The notes beneath the pieces were generated by a model, which saw only the letters and a list, made by a program, of their open reading frames with translations, had not been told where the DNA came from and did no database searches. The translations under genes and the position numbers were made by a program. Shown piece after piece: positions 5,934 through 12,580 of a stretch of DNA of 12,610 nt. Every line of letters starts with the position of its first letter. Position 1 is the first letter of the stretch. Source of the stretch: an uncultured Eubacteriales bacterium (GTDB taxonomy: Bacteria; Bacillota; Clostridia; Christensenellales; Aristaeellaceae); the NCBI GenBank assembly GCA_900553905.1, contig USFL01000019.1:1-12610 (forward strand), in the 5' to 3' direction.

Positions 5934-7401
5934 GTCGCTCCTCCTTTCGGAAATGGCCGCGCAGCGCGGAAAGCACCTGTCCGGCGGTGGTCCAGAGGGT
6001 ACGAAGCTCCGCATGGAACAGCGCGCAGGCCAGCGCCAGCACCAGCACCAGCGCCGCGTATTTCCATATGCCCGTCAGCAGTAGGTTTAAAAGGGACGCC
6101 GCCGTCATCAGCCCGATGGTCAGGGCCAAGCAGCGGTAGTTGAGGATCGCGCGGTAGTACCTTTCGCCCACGGCGGTGCGCAGAAGCAGCGTGAGGATGG
6201 CCGAAAGCGCCGAGGCCATGGCCGCGCCGGAGATGCCCAGCGGCGGGATGAGCAGAAAGCACAACCCGATGTTGGCCAGAGCGGAAAACAGGTAGATCAG
6301 CGTGGTCCAGTAGCTCTTTTTGGAAATGGTGATGCCCATGCCCGTGGTTTCGCCCAGGCAGTAGCAGATGGGGGAGAGGAACAAAAACGGGAAGAATACC
6401 ACCGAGCTGCGGTAGCTCTTGCCCAGCAGCAAAAACACCGGCGACTGCAAGAGCGTGATGCCCAGCCCGAAGAGCGTGAGCATGCAGGCCATGAGCCGGT
6501 GCACGGTGTAGAAGCGCTGGCGGTCGTCGCTCTGATAGTTTTCCAGCACATAGGGGGCCCAGTAGGTGTTGAAGCCCGTCTGGATGATGTTGATCGTGGA
6601 GGCCAGCCCCAGCGCGCTGGAGAAGATGCCCGTCGCCTCGTACCCCAAAAGGTGCTTGAGCGCCAGCGTGCTCACCGACGTGTTCAGCCAGCTCAAGACG
6701 CTTAGCGGCACCAGCGGCAAGGCGTACTTGCCCAGCTCGCGCACGGCGTCCCGGTCGGTCAGGCGCGGGAAGGAAAAGTCCAGGCGGCCGCGCTGCAAAA
6801 TCAGAAAGACCACCGTAAAGACCGCCATCAGCGCCGTCAGGGCCACAATGGCGTAGCGGCCCGTGGGCCTGCTGAAGCCCACCGCCAGGTAGGCGATTTT
6901 GGTCAGGAGCGCATGCACCACGCCCTGGATGGTGTAGAGCAGCGCGTTCTGCTCCATCCGGTAGCACAGCGACAGAAAGCGGAAAACAACCAGCGAGCAG
7001 CTGTAGAGGCACAGGCACAGGAAGATGGAGAAATCCGGCTGCCCTACGATCTCCCCGCTCAAAGAGCGCCAGAAGCCCAGCAGCACCGCCGAGGACACCA
7101 CCCCGAAGCCCAGCGCCACCGACAGGCAGAAGGTCAAAAGCGCGCGCGGCGTCATGCGGCCGGGGGTTTCGCGGAAGAAGCGGACGAACGCCTGGTCCAG
7201 CCCCAGGTAGCACACCGAGCAAAACAGCGACGTATAGGTGCCGAACATGCTCACGCGCGCCAGCTCCGCGGGCGCGAACAGCCGCGTGGAGATGGGCGTG
7301 GCGATAAAGCCCAGCGCAAAGGAAATCCATGTGACCATGGAGAATCCTACCATGTTTTTCAAAAACCGCTGTTTGCTGCGTTCCATGCGCCTGCGGGACA
7401 A
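5923..7401 (-). CDS. Polysaccharide flippase, Wzx/MATE-like (oligosaccharide translocase)
   Basis: This 492-aa integral membrane protein has roughly 12-14 hydrophobic helices spread over its whole length and belongs to the MVF/Wzx superfamily that flips lipid-linked sugars across the membrane. The N-terminus (FLKNMVGFSMVTWISFALGF) followed by IATPISTRLFAPAELARVSMF is typical of polysaccharide exporters, as is SALGLASTINIIQTGFNTYWAPYV in the middle. The C-terminus ends in a charged tail (FRKEERHER). Translation probably begins at TTG 7401, because AAGGGAG lies 8 nt before it, while the in-frame ATG at 7386 has no well-placed site. A GCGGG/CCCGC hairpin can form around the TTG. The gene begins 21 bp after the kinase stop and overlaps the next glycosyltransferase by 11 bp. 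With only one glycosyltransferase and no polymerase here, the rest of the pathway must lie elsewhere. A role in spore-coat or capsule sugar is a guess. Confidence 0.9.
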   Translation of the reverse strand: MSRRRMERSKQRFLKNMVGFSMVTWISFALGFIATPISTRLFAPAELARVSMFGTYTSLFCSVCYLGLDQAFVRFFRETPGRMTPRALLTFCLSVALGFGVVSSAVLLGFWRSLSGEIVGQPDFSIFLCLCLYSCSLVVFRFLSLCYRMEQNALLYTIQGVVHALLTKIAYLAVGFSRPTGRYAIVALTALMAVFTVVFLILQRGRLDFSFPRLTDRDAVRELGKYALPLVPLSVLSWLNTSVSTLALKHLLGYEATGIFSSALGLASTINIIQTGFNTYWAPYVLENYQSDDRQRFYTVHRLMACMLTLFGLGITLLQSPVFLLLGKSYRSSVVFFPFLFLSPICYCLGETTGMGITISKKSYWTTLIYLFSALANIGLCFLLIPPLGISGAAMASALSAILTLLLRTAVGERYYRAILNYRCLALTIGLMTAASLLNLLLTGIWKYAALVLVLALACALFHAELRTLWTTAGQVLSALRGHFRKEERHER

Positions 7402-7422
7402 TGCCCGCGCTCCCTTCGTATG

Positions 7423-8316
7423 TTAGCGCCCTTCGGGCAAAGGCTTCGGCGCGCCCGCGCTTTCGCGGGGCACGGCGACGGTAAAGACGGTCTCTGGACC
7501 GGTTTCCAGGGAAATGGTTCCGCCATATTCGGCCAGTGCGGTGCGCACGATGCTCAGCCCCAGCCCGTGGCCCTCGCCCTTGGTGGATACGCCCGGCTCA
7601 AACAGCCGTTCGCGCAGCTCCTCCGGGATGGGGGCGCCGTTGTTGGAGATCACAAAGGCAAAGCCGCGCAGGTCCTCCGTGACGGCCAGGCGGATGCGTC
7701 CTCCGGGCACGTCCTCCACGGCGTCCATGGCATTGTCCATGAGGTTGCCGATGATGCAGCACAGTTCCCACGGCGGCACGGGCAGGCTCTCCAGCGTGCT
7801 GCGGATGTCCATCTCCAGCGTGATGCCGCGTTCCTCGCACGCCGCGCTCTTGACCTGCAACAGCGCGTTGAAAGCCGTCATCTTGGTGCGCAGAACCGAG
7901 GAAACGGACCGGTGCTCGTCGTATACGCGCTCCAGATAGGCGGTGGCCTCACCGTATTCCTGCATCTCCAGCAGGCTGTAAACCACCTGAAGGTGGTTGA
8001 GAAAGTCGTGCCGCTGGGCGCGCAGCTTCAGGTTGAGCGCGTCCATCTGCTCATTGGTCGTCTGCAGTTCGCCGATGGTGCGCTCCAGCCGGCGGGTGCG
8101 CAGCGCGTCCTGAATGTCCACGCCGGCGCCCCAGGCGGCCATGAGCGCGCCCGCGATGACCATAAACTGCAGCGACCAGCTGTTGCGCGCCTCCGGCCCC
8201 GCGGTGAGCACGTAGAGCACGAAGGCAAGCAACACGCCGATTTGCACGGCGTTGACCACGATGGCAAACATCGTGGTTTTTTGAACGTCGGGCTTGCGTT
8301 TCAGCTCATGCTTCAT
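7423..8316 (-). CDS. Orphan sensor histidine kinase, two-TM, Spo0B/CitA-like core
   Basis: This 297-aa membrane kinase has two predicted helices (about 16-39 and 48-67), almost no extracellular loop, a coiled coil (about 69-100), and then the phosphoacceptor motif RHDFLNHLQ with His103. This motif is of the Spo0B/GHKL type used by AgrC-, CitA- and DcuS-like kinases. The ATPase domain has the N box NLMDNAMDA (191-199) and the G box GVSTKGEGHGLGLS (242-255). The ATG at 8316 has GGAG 6 nt upstream and overlaps the rarA stop by 11 bp; a farther ATG at 8340 lacks a site. No response regulator lies in this window, so the partner is unlinked. With such a small sensor region the signal may be membrane state or an internal metabolite. 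A sporulation phosphorelay input is possible in this lineage but not shown. The operon with rarA and a flippase is unusual. Confidence 0.92.
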   Translation of the reverse strand: MKHELKRKPDVQKTTMFAIVVNAVQIGVLLAFVLYVLTAGPEARNSWSLQFMVIAGALMAAWGAGVDIQDALRTRRLERTIGELQTTNEQMDALNLKLRAQRHDFLNHLQVVYSLLEMQEYGEATAYLERVYDEHRSVSSVLRTKMTAFNALLQVKSAACEERGITLEMDIRSTLESLPVPPWELCCIIGNLMDNAMDAVEDVPGGRIRLAVTEDLRGFAFVISNNGAPIPEELRERLFEPGVSTKGEGHGLGLSIVRTALAEYGGTISLETGPETVFTVAVPRESAGAPKPLPEGR

Positions 8317-9652
8317 GGCCTTCTCCAAATCTGCGTGCATGCCGGTCGCGGAGCTTGGCTTCATGCCCCTGGCCGGTGGGCCGGTAGTACACGGTATGCT
8401 CATAGCCCGGCGGCATGTAGGCCTGCCTGACAAAATGGCCGGGATAATCGTGGGGGTATTTGTACTGCGGCGTCCGGGCGTGCGGCGTGGCATAGCTCTG
8501 GTCGCGCAGGTACGGGGGAACGGGGGTCAGTCCGCCCTTCTGGGCGTCCGCCATGGCGGCGTCGATGGCCATGCACACGCTGTTGCTCTTCTCCGCCAGA
8601 CAGACGGCGATGATGGCCTGCGCGATGGGGATGCGCGCTTCCGGCATGCCCACGAATTCCAGCGCCGTCACGGCGGCCTGCGCCTGCAGCATGGCCAGAG
8701 GATCGGCCAGGCCCACGTCCTCGCTGGCATGCACCACGATGCGCCGCACGATGAGCCTGGGGTCCACGCCCGCATAGAGCAGGCGGCTGAACCAGAAGAG
8801 CGCCGCGTCCGGGTCGCTGCCGCGCATGCTCTTGATGAAGGCGGAGAGCATGTCGTAATACTGTCCCTCGTCCATCTTGAGAAGGGGCTTCTGTACGCTT
8901 TCCTGGGCCGTCTCCAGCGTTAGGCGCTTGAAGGGGCGGCCGGTCGAGGGATCGGTTTCCTCGGCGGTGGTCAGCCAGGCCAGCTCCAGCGCGCCCAGGG
9001 CGGTGCGCACGTCGCCGCCCGACATGCGGGCGATGTAGGCAAGCGCGCCGTCCTCCGCGCGCACATCGCTCCCGCCGTAGCCGCGCTCCGGGTCGCGCAG
9101 GGCGTTTTGCAGCACGCGCAGCACATCCTGCGTTTGAAGGGGCTCGAACTGGAACACCCGGCACCGGCTCACGATGGCCGGGGTCATGCTGACCATGGGG
9201 TTCTCCGTGGTGGAGCCGATGAAGCGAATGAGGCCGCTTTCGATGGCGGGCAGAATGCTGTCGCTCTGCGCCTTGGACCAGCGGTGGCACTCGTCCAGCA
9301 GCAGGTAGGTGGCGCGGCCATAGCGCAGGCGGCGATCCTGCGCCTCCTTGAGCACCTGCCGCACGTCCGCCACGCCGCTGGTCACAGCGTTGAGCTTTTC
9401 AAAGGCGCTGCCCGTCATGCGGGCGATGATGGAGGCCAGCGTGGTCTTTCCGCAGCCGGGCGGGCCCCAGAAGATGCTGCTTTGCAGCCGGTCGGCCTCA
9501 ATGGCGCGGCGCAGCAGCCGGCCCGGCCCCAAAAGCCGCTCCTGCCCCACAAATTCGTCAAGCGTGCGGGGCCGCATGCGCTCGGCCAGAGGCGGCAGGG
9601 AGGCGCTTTCCTCCAGGCCGCTGAATAGGGTTTGCTGTTCAAAATCGTTCAT
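8306..9652 (-). CDS. rarA: Replication-associated recombination protein RarA (MgsA)
   Basis: This 448-aa AAA+ ATPase acts at stalled replication forks and gaps and interacts with single-strand-binding protein in the characterised bacteria. Near the N-terminus it has the clamp-loader-like MRPRTLDEFVGQ (26-37), then Walker A GPPGCGKTT (63-71), Walker B LLLDECHRW (117-125, a variant of the common DEIHRF), sensor 1 STTENP (147-152) and sensor 2 SGGDVRTALGALE (211-223). The C-terminal helical tetramerisation domain carries MRGSDPDAALFW and the tail motif YKYPHDYPGHFVRQ typical of the family. I prefer ATG 9652, the usual family start; the frame runs back to a TTG at 9715, but that lies only a few nt after the predicted transcript start. 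No clear Shine-Dalgarno precedes 9652. It leads a four-gene operon; the association with an envelope module is odd and could reflect simple co-transcription. Confidence 0.95.
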   Translation of the reverse strand: MNDFEQQTLFSGLEESASLPPLAERMRPRTLDEFVGQERLLGPGRLLRRAIEADRLQSSIFWGPPGCGKTTLASIIARMTGSAFEKLNAVTSGVADVRQVLKEAQDRRLRYGRATYLLLDECHRWSKAQSDSILPAIESGLIRFIGSTTENPMVSMTPAIVSRCRVFQFEPLQTQDVLRVLQNALRDPERGYGGSDVRAEDGALAYIARMSGGDVRTALGALELAWLTTAEETDPSTGRPFKRLTLETAQESVQKPLLKMDEGQYYDMLSAFIKSMRGSDPDAALFWFSRLLYAGVDPRLIVRRIVVHASEDVGLADPLAMLQAQAAVTALEFVGMPEARIPIAQAIIAVCLAEKSNSVCMAIDAAMADAQKGGLTPVPPYLRDQSYATPHARTPQYKYPHDYPGHFVRQAYMPPGYEHTVYYRPTGQGHEAKLRDRHARRFGEGHEA

Positions 9653-9724
9653 GCAGTCAAAGGCGGCGGGACTGGCCGCGCCGCACGGGTCGTTGGTGGA
9701 GGGAAAGGCAGACAAACACTATCC

Positions 9725-9753
9725 ACTATACACTTTTTCCTGAAAAATTGCAA
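9725..9753 (-). promoter_or_regulatory. Strong sigma-A promoter for the rarA operon
   Basis: On the minus strand TTGCAA (9748-9753), a 17-bp spacer and TATAGT (9725-9730) make a near-consensus vegetative promoter, with transcription starting near 9718. It lies 10 bp past the stop of the upstream unknown gene, and no terminator separates them, so readthrough is also possible. The leader to ATG 9652 is about 66 nt. Confidence 0.75.
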
Positions 9754-9762
9754 CGCGCGGCC

Positions 9763-10251
9763 CTACTCCTTCAGCCACGCGGCATAGCGCTCCGGCGGGT
9801 AGATGGTGCGGATCATATGCACCATGAAATCAAATTCCTCTTTGGTATAGAAGGAGGCATAGCGCTGGTAGAGCACGCGCAGGGCGTTCAGGCTGTAGAC
9901 GCGCAGGCTGTAGTCGTTGAGCTTGATGAAGTTGGCGGAAAAGGGGGTCAGCTTGTCGAAAATCACGCCCATCAGGTCGTCGGTGATGGCCGCGATCTGC
10001 CCCGTACCGAGCCGGCGGGAGTGGTAGTTATCGGTGATGACGGTCAGGCTGCCGCTGGTGAGGCGGTTGAGCTTCACCAGGAGCAGGCTCTCCAGTTCGT
10101 CGCGCAAACTTTCCAGGGTCTGGCGGTAGGGTGCGTAGGCGCGCATGTGCCCGGCGATCTCGGAGGCCAGCGGGTTGGCGCTCAAAAAAAGCGTCCCAAG
10201 CCACGGCCTGAGCACGCGCTCCACATCCGCCACCCCAACGGGAATCGCCAT
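9763..10251 (-). CDS. Uncharacterised 162-aa protein next to the origin region
   Basis: I do not recognise this protein. From ATG 10251 it is 162 aa, soluble-looking and mostly helical, with no membrane span, signal peptide or Cys motif. A central part (about residues 38-75) reads as an amphipathic helix (TLESLRDELESLLLVKLNRL) followed by SLTVITDNYHSRRLG. The C-terminus is rich in aromatics (YQRYASFYTKEEFDFMVHMI) and ends WLKE. The start at 10251 is favoured by GGGAGG 12 nt upstream and by coding-like GC composition. The frame stays open to an ATG at 10410, but the added stretch is AT-rich and looks non-coding. It lies between rarA and dnaA, so a link to replication is tempting, but nothing in the sequence proves it. 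Confidence 0.6.
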   Translation of the reverse strand: MAIPVGVADVERVLRPWLGTLFLSANPLASEIAGHMRAYAPYRQTLESLRDELESLLLVKLNRLTSGSLTVITDNYHSRRLGTGQIAAITDDLMGVIFDKLTPFSANFIKLNDYSLRVYSLNALRVLYQRYASFYTKEEFDFMVHMIRTIYPPERYAAWLKE

Positions 10252-10535
10252 CGCCGCCTGATACCTCCCGTCTTTGCAGGCTGATGTCAACCCAATTCTG
10301 CAACATATTTCTACATTCTCTTCATCAAGTCCTTGTTTTTGCGTGCGGAAAATATGACAGAAGGAAATCATTTCTTTAAGAATTGTAATTTTATACGAAA
10401 CTAGATGCATAGATATACAAATTTAACTTGTCAAGCGCCATGTTTTGTGGGGGGGATGACGCCCTGCCACCATGGGTAGGAAAGTGGGTTTTCAACATCC
10501 GGTGGCCTATGCAAAAGTGCGAGAGAAGGGGAGAC

Positions 10536-10564
10536 TTGTCAAAAGTGTCCGTATCTGCTATGAT
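10536..10564 (+). promoter_or_regulatory. Main sigma-A promoter of dnaA (P1)
   Basis: TTGTCA (10536-10541), a 17-bp spacer and TATGAT (10559-10564) form a good vegetative promoter with a start near 10571. Two strong DnaA boxes begin about 24 and 39 nt further downstream, so DnaA binding could repress its own transcription, as known in other bacteria. The leader to the dnaA start is about 137 nt. Confidence 0.7.
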
Positions 10565-10594
10565 AATGCACGAAATGTGGAATGGCGCGTGTGG

Positions 10595-10603
10595 TTTTCC
10601 ACA
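10595..10603 (+). promoter_or_regulatory. DnaA box
   Basis: TTTTCCACA, one mismatch from the consensus TTATCCACA. It also forms the right arm of a TGTGG-TTTT-CCACA palindrome starting at 10590. Confidence 0.6.
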
Positions 10604-10609
10604 AGGGCG

Positions 10610-10618
10610 TTTTCCACA
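10610..10618 (+). promoter_or_regulatory. DnaA box
   Basis: TTTTCCACA, same orientation as the box 15 bp upstream (start to start), giving a tandem pair suited to cooperative DnaA binding. Confidence 0.6.
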
Positions 10619-10643
10619 TTCTTTGCATCTTTAGAAGGAACCA

Positions 10644-10652
10644 TGTGGATAA
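10644..10652 (-). promoter_or_regulatory. Perfect DnaA box (TTATCCACA)
   Basis: The minus strand reads the exact consensus TTATCCACA. It overlaps the -35 region of a second possible dnaA promoter (TATAAT at 10672-10677), so DnaA binding here would be expected to block it. Confidence 0.75.
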
Positions 10653-10677
10653 CAGACCAAAGCAAACGTTGTATAAT
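10649..10677 (+). promoter_or_regulatory. Possible second dnaA promoter (P2)
   Basis: A perfect TATAAT (10672-10677) lies 31 bp before the dnaA ATG. The -35 at 17-bp spacing is only ATAACA, so it is weak or activator-dependent, and it overlaps a DnaA box. It could supply a short-leader transcript. Confidence 0.35.
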
Positions 10678-10707
10678 ATACAGGAATGGAAGGTTGAATG
10701 CGCCGTG

Positions 10708-12033
10708 ATGAAGGCTGAGGAGCTGTGGGGAAGCGCCTGCAAGATTCTGCAGGAGGAGATGACCCGTATCAGTTACAGCACCTGGATTGAAACGGCTCTC
10801 AAGCCCTGCGCGCTGGTGGGGGATACGGTGCTGCTGGAGTGCGTAAGCCCCGTGGTGCAGCAGATGGGCACCAGCCGTTACATGGGCCAGATTCAAAAGG
10901 CGGTCAGCACCGCGGCGGGACGTGCCCTGACGGTGGAGGTCTACGGCCACGAGGAGCTCAAGGACCGGCTCAAGGCGCTGGAGGCCCGCTCCTCCGGCGA
11001 TTCGCTGGCGCTGCTCAACCCCAAGTATACCTTTGATACCTTCGTGGTGGGCTCCAGCAACCGGTTTGCGCACGCGGTGTCCCTGGCGGTAGCGGAGGTG
11101 CCCGCCAAGGCGTACAACCCGCTGTTCATCTATGGCGGCGTGGGCCTGGGCAAGACGCACCTGATGCACGCCATCGGACATTACGCGCATGAGCTGTATC
11201 CCGATATGCGCATATTATACATCACCAGCGAGGACTTTACCAACCAGCTGGTCAGCGCCATGCAGACCAACCAGAACCAGCAGTTCCGCGAACGCTTCCG
11301 CAACGTGGATATCCTCATGGTGGACGATATTCAGTTCATCGCGGGCAAGCACGGCACGGAGGAGGAGTTTTTCCATACGTTCAACCACCTGCGCGAGGCC
11401 GGCAAGCAGATCGTGATGACCTCCGATAAGCCTCCCAAGGAGATTCAGAAGCTGGAGGAGCGCCTGTGCAGCCGCTTTGAGGGCGGCCTGGTGGCCGATA
11501 TCCAGCGGCCGGATTTCGAGACGCGCCTGGCCATCCTGCGCAAGAAGGCGGAGTTTGAGCACCTCAACATCAGCGACGACATCCTGGCGTTGATCGCCGA
11601 GAAGATCGACACCAACGTGCGCGAGCTGGAGGGCAGCGTGACCCGCCTGACGGCCTATTCCAGCCTGACCCGCCGGCCCATCGACATGCAGCTGGCGCGC
11701 GAGGCGCTGCGCGAATTGTTCAAGCACTCCGAAACGCGCGTGATCACCTGTGACAGCATTCAGGACGCCGTGGCCAACTACTACGGCCTGAGCGTGGAGG
11801 ACCTCAAAAGCCCCAAGCGCAACCACGAGATCACCGTACCCCGGCAGATCGCCATGTACCTGGCACGCGAGATGATGGGCCTGAGCCTGACCCGCATCGG
11901 CGACGCCTTCGGCGGCCGCCATTACACCACGGTGATGTCCTCCATCAGCAAGGTGGAGGATTCCATCAAGCAGTCGCCTAGCCTGGTGAGCCTTCTGGAC
12001 GATATCCGCCGCATGATCAAAAACCCCACCTGA
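10708..12033 (+). CDS. dnaA: Chromosomal replication initiator protein DnaA
   Basis: This 441-aa protein is the origin-binding ATPase that opens the chromosome for replication. Domain I (about 1-85) is the helicase/regulator interaction head. Domain II is very short (about 86-103). Domain III has Walker A GGVGLGKTHL (143-152), Walker B ILMVDDIQF (202-210), sensor 1 MTSDKPP (237-243) and the arginine-finger box ERLCSRF (251-257). Domain IV binds DnaA boxes through VPRQIAMYLAREM and GGRHYTTVM (about 377-410). I use ATG 10708; GTG at 10705 is an in-frame alternative with slightly better spacing to GGAAGG. The open frame extends upstream to 10582, but that stretch contains the DnaA boxes and promoter P2. 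dnaN does not follow, which departs from the usual order. DnaA boxes around its promoters suggest autoregulation. Confidence 0.98.
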   Translation: MKAEELWGSACKILQEEMTRISYSTWIETALKPCALVGDTVLLECVSPVVQQMGTSRYMGQIQKAVSTAAGRALTVEVYGHEELKDRLKALEARSSGDSLALLNPKYTFDTFVVGSSNRFAHAVSLAVAEVPAKAYNPLFIYGGVGLGKTHLMHAIGHYAHELYPDMRILYITSEDFTNQLVSAMQTNQNQQFRERFRNVDILMVDDIQFIAGKHGTEEEFFHTFNHLREAGKQIVMTSDKPPKEIQKLEERLCSRFEGGLVADIQRPDFETRLAILRKKAEFEHLNISDDILALIAEKIDTNVRELEGSVTRLTAYSSLTRRPIDMQLAREALRELFKHSETRVITCDSIQDAVANYYGLSVEDLKSPKRNHEITVPRQIAMYLAREMMGLSLTRIGDAFGGRHYTTVMSSISKVEDSIKQSPSLVSLLDDIRRMIKNPT

Positions 12034-12067
12034 CAAGGGGCGGAAAAGAAAATTTCGTGAAACCGCT

Positions 12068-12095
12068 TTGCAAACGCATGGATTCATGCTATAAT
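12068..12095 (+). promoter_or_regulatory. Strong sigma-A promoter of the zinc-ribbon gene
   Basis: TTGCAA (12068-12073), a 16-bp spacer and a perfect TATAAT (12090-12095) preceded by TGC (extended -10) form one of the strongest promoters in the window. It starts a transcript near 12102 that is independent of dnaA. No convincing terminator is visible between the dnaA stop and this promoter. Confidence 0.8.
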
Positions 12096-12101
12096 TGAGC
12101 C

Positions 12102-12228
12102 GCTGTCCAGCTTAGGTTATATGGTTCAGGTTCCTTTCCTTCGAGTTTGTTCGAAAGCACGGAAACCACGCCAGGGACTCAAAGCAGATTCGAGACAGAA
12201 CAAACCAAAAAGTGGAGGGAATCCAACC
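12102..12228 (+). promoter_or_regulatory. Long, possibly structured leader of the zinc-ribbon mRNA
   Basis: The predicted transcript has about 127 nt before the start codon. It can form a hairpin TTCGA (12140-12144) / TCGAA (12151-12155), extended by TTTCC (12135-12139) / GGAAA (12161-12165) across a 5-nt bulge. A competing pairing exists: GTTTGTTC (12145-12152) with GAACAAAC (12198-12205), just before the ribosome site GGAGGGA (12214-12220). It does not match any riboswitch class I know. The function is inferred only. Confidence 0.35.
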
Positions 12229-12519
12229 ATGTTCGAAGACAAGACTTTGGTATGCCGTGACTGTGGCAAGGAATTTGTGTTCAGCGCGTCTGAGCAGCAG
12301 TTCTTTGCGGACAAGGGCTTCCAGAACGACCCCACCCGTTGCCATGAGTGCCGCGCCGCTCGCCGCAACCGCGAGAATCCCGGCCGCGCCGAGCGCCAGT
12401 ACTACGAAGTGATCTGCGATGGCTGCGGCTGCACCACCCAGGTGCCCTTCCAGCCCAAGGGCGACCGCCCCGTGTACTGCCGCGAGTGCTTCGAGCGCAA
12501 CCGCAACAACCAGTACTGA
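12229..12519 (+). CDS. Small zinc-ribbon protein (zf-trcl-type, two CxxC pairs modules)
   Basis: This 96-aa basic protein has two zinc-ribbon modules. The first is CRDCGKEF (residues 9-16) paired with CHEC (about 38-41), the arrangement of the zf-trcl family of uncharacterised small bacterial proteins. The second is CDGCGC (about 64-69) paired with CREC (about 84-87). An arginine-rich linker (RAARRNREN) lies between them. The modules probably bind zinc and may contact nucleic acid, but no function is established that I know of. The ATG at 12229 has an excellent GGAGGGA 8 nt upstream; the frame stays open to 12121, but that part is the leader. It has its own strong promoter, a long leader and its own terminator, so it is a highly expressed monocistronic gene. 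Its place right after dnaA, where dnaN is usually found, is notable. Confidence 0.9.
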   Translation: MFEDKTLVCRDCGKEFVFSASEQQFFADKGFQNDPTRCHECRAARRNRENPGRAERQYYEVICDGCGCTTQVPFQPKGDRPVYCRECFERNRNNQY

Positions 12520-12530
12520 GATTGAAAAAA

Positions 12531-12561
12531 GCGCCTCCGCTTCGGCGGGGGCGCTTTTTTT
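12531..12561 (+). terminator. Rho-independent terminator of the zinc-ribbon gene
   Basis: A 10-bp stem (GCGCCTCCGC 12531-12540 / GCGGGGGCGC 12545-12554, one G-U pair) with a UUCG tetraloop is followed by seven T (12555-12561). It starts 12 nt after the stop. Six A precede the stem, so it may also work on the opposite strand. Confidence 0.93.
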
Positions 12562-12580
12562 GCGCAATCAAGGCAGAAAC

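Larger units (their letters stand above)
10252..10707. other. Candidate chromosomal origin (oriC) upstream of dnaA
   Basis: This 456-bp gap has an AT-rich left part (about 10290-10435), a DnaA-box cluster on the right and dnaA to the right. DnaA boxes are TTTTCCACA at 10595-10603 and 10610-10618 (plus strand) and a perfect TTATCCACA on the minus strand at 10644-10652. Weaker ones are TTTTCAACA at 10489-10497 and a TGTGGAATG at 10576-10584. Gene orientation flips here: nearly all genes on the left run minus, and dnaA and the zinc-ribbon gene run plus. These features fit a bacterial origin, but dnaN is not adjacent and replication itself is not demonstrated. The minus-strand promoter region for the 162-aa gene also lies in this stretch (TATAAA at 10390-10395, weak -35). 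Confidence 0.6.

Noticed and set aside
6913..8430. A 505-codon plus-strand frame over the flippase and kinase
   Set aside because: It is antisense to two well-supported genes, rich in His, Gln, Arg and Ala, and has no recognisable motif.
10252..10410. Extension of the 162-aa protein to ATG 10410
   Set aside because: The added codons are AT-rich, lie in the candidate origin region and include promoter-like elements. The ATG at 10251 has a better ribosome site, though the extension is not fully excluded.
12112..12567. A 151-codon minus-strand frame over the zinc-ribbon gene
   Set aside because: It is antisense to the zinc-ribbon protein, runs across its terminator hairpin and has no ribosome site.
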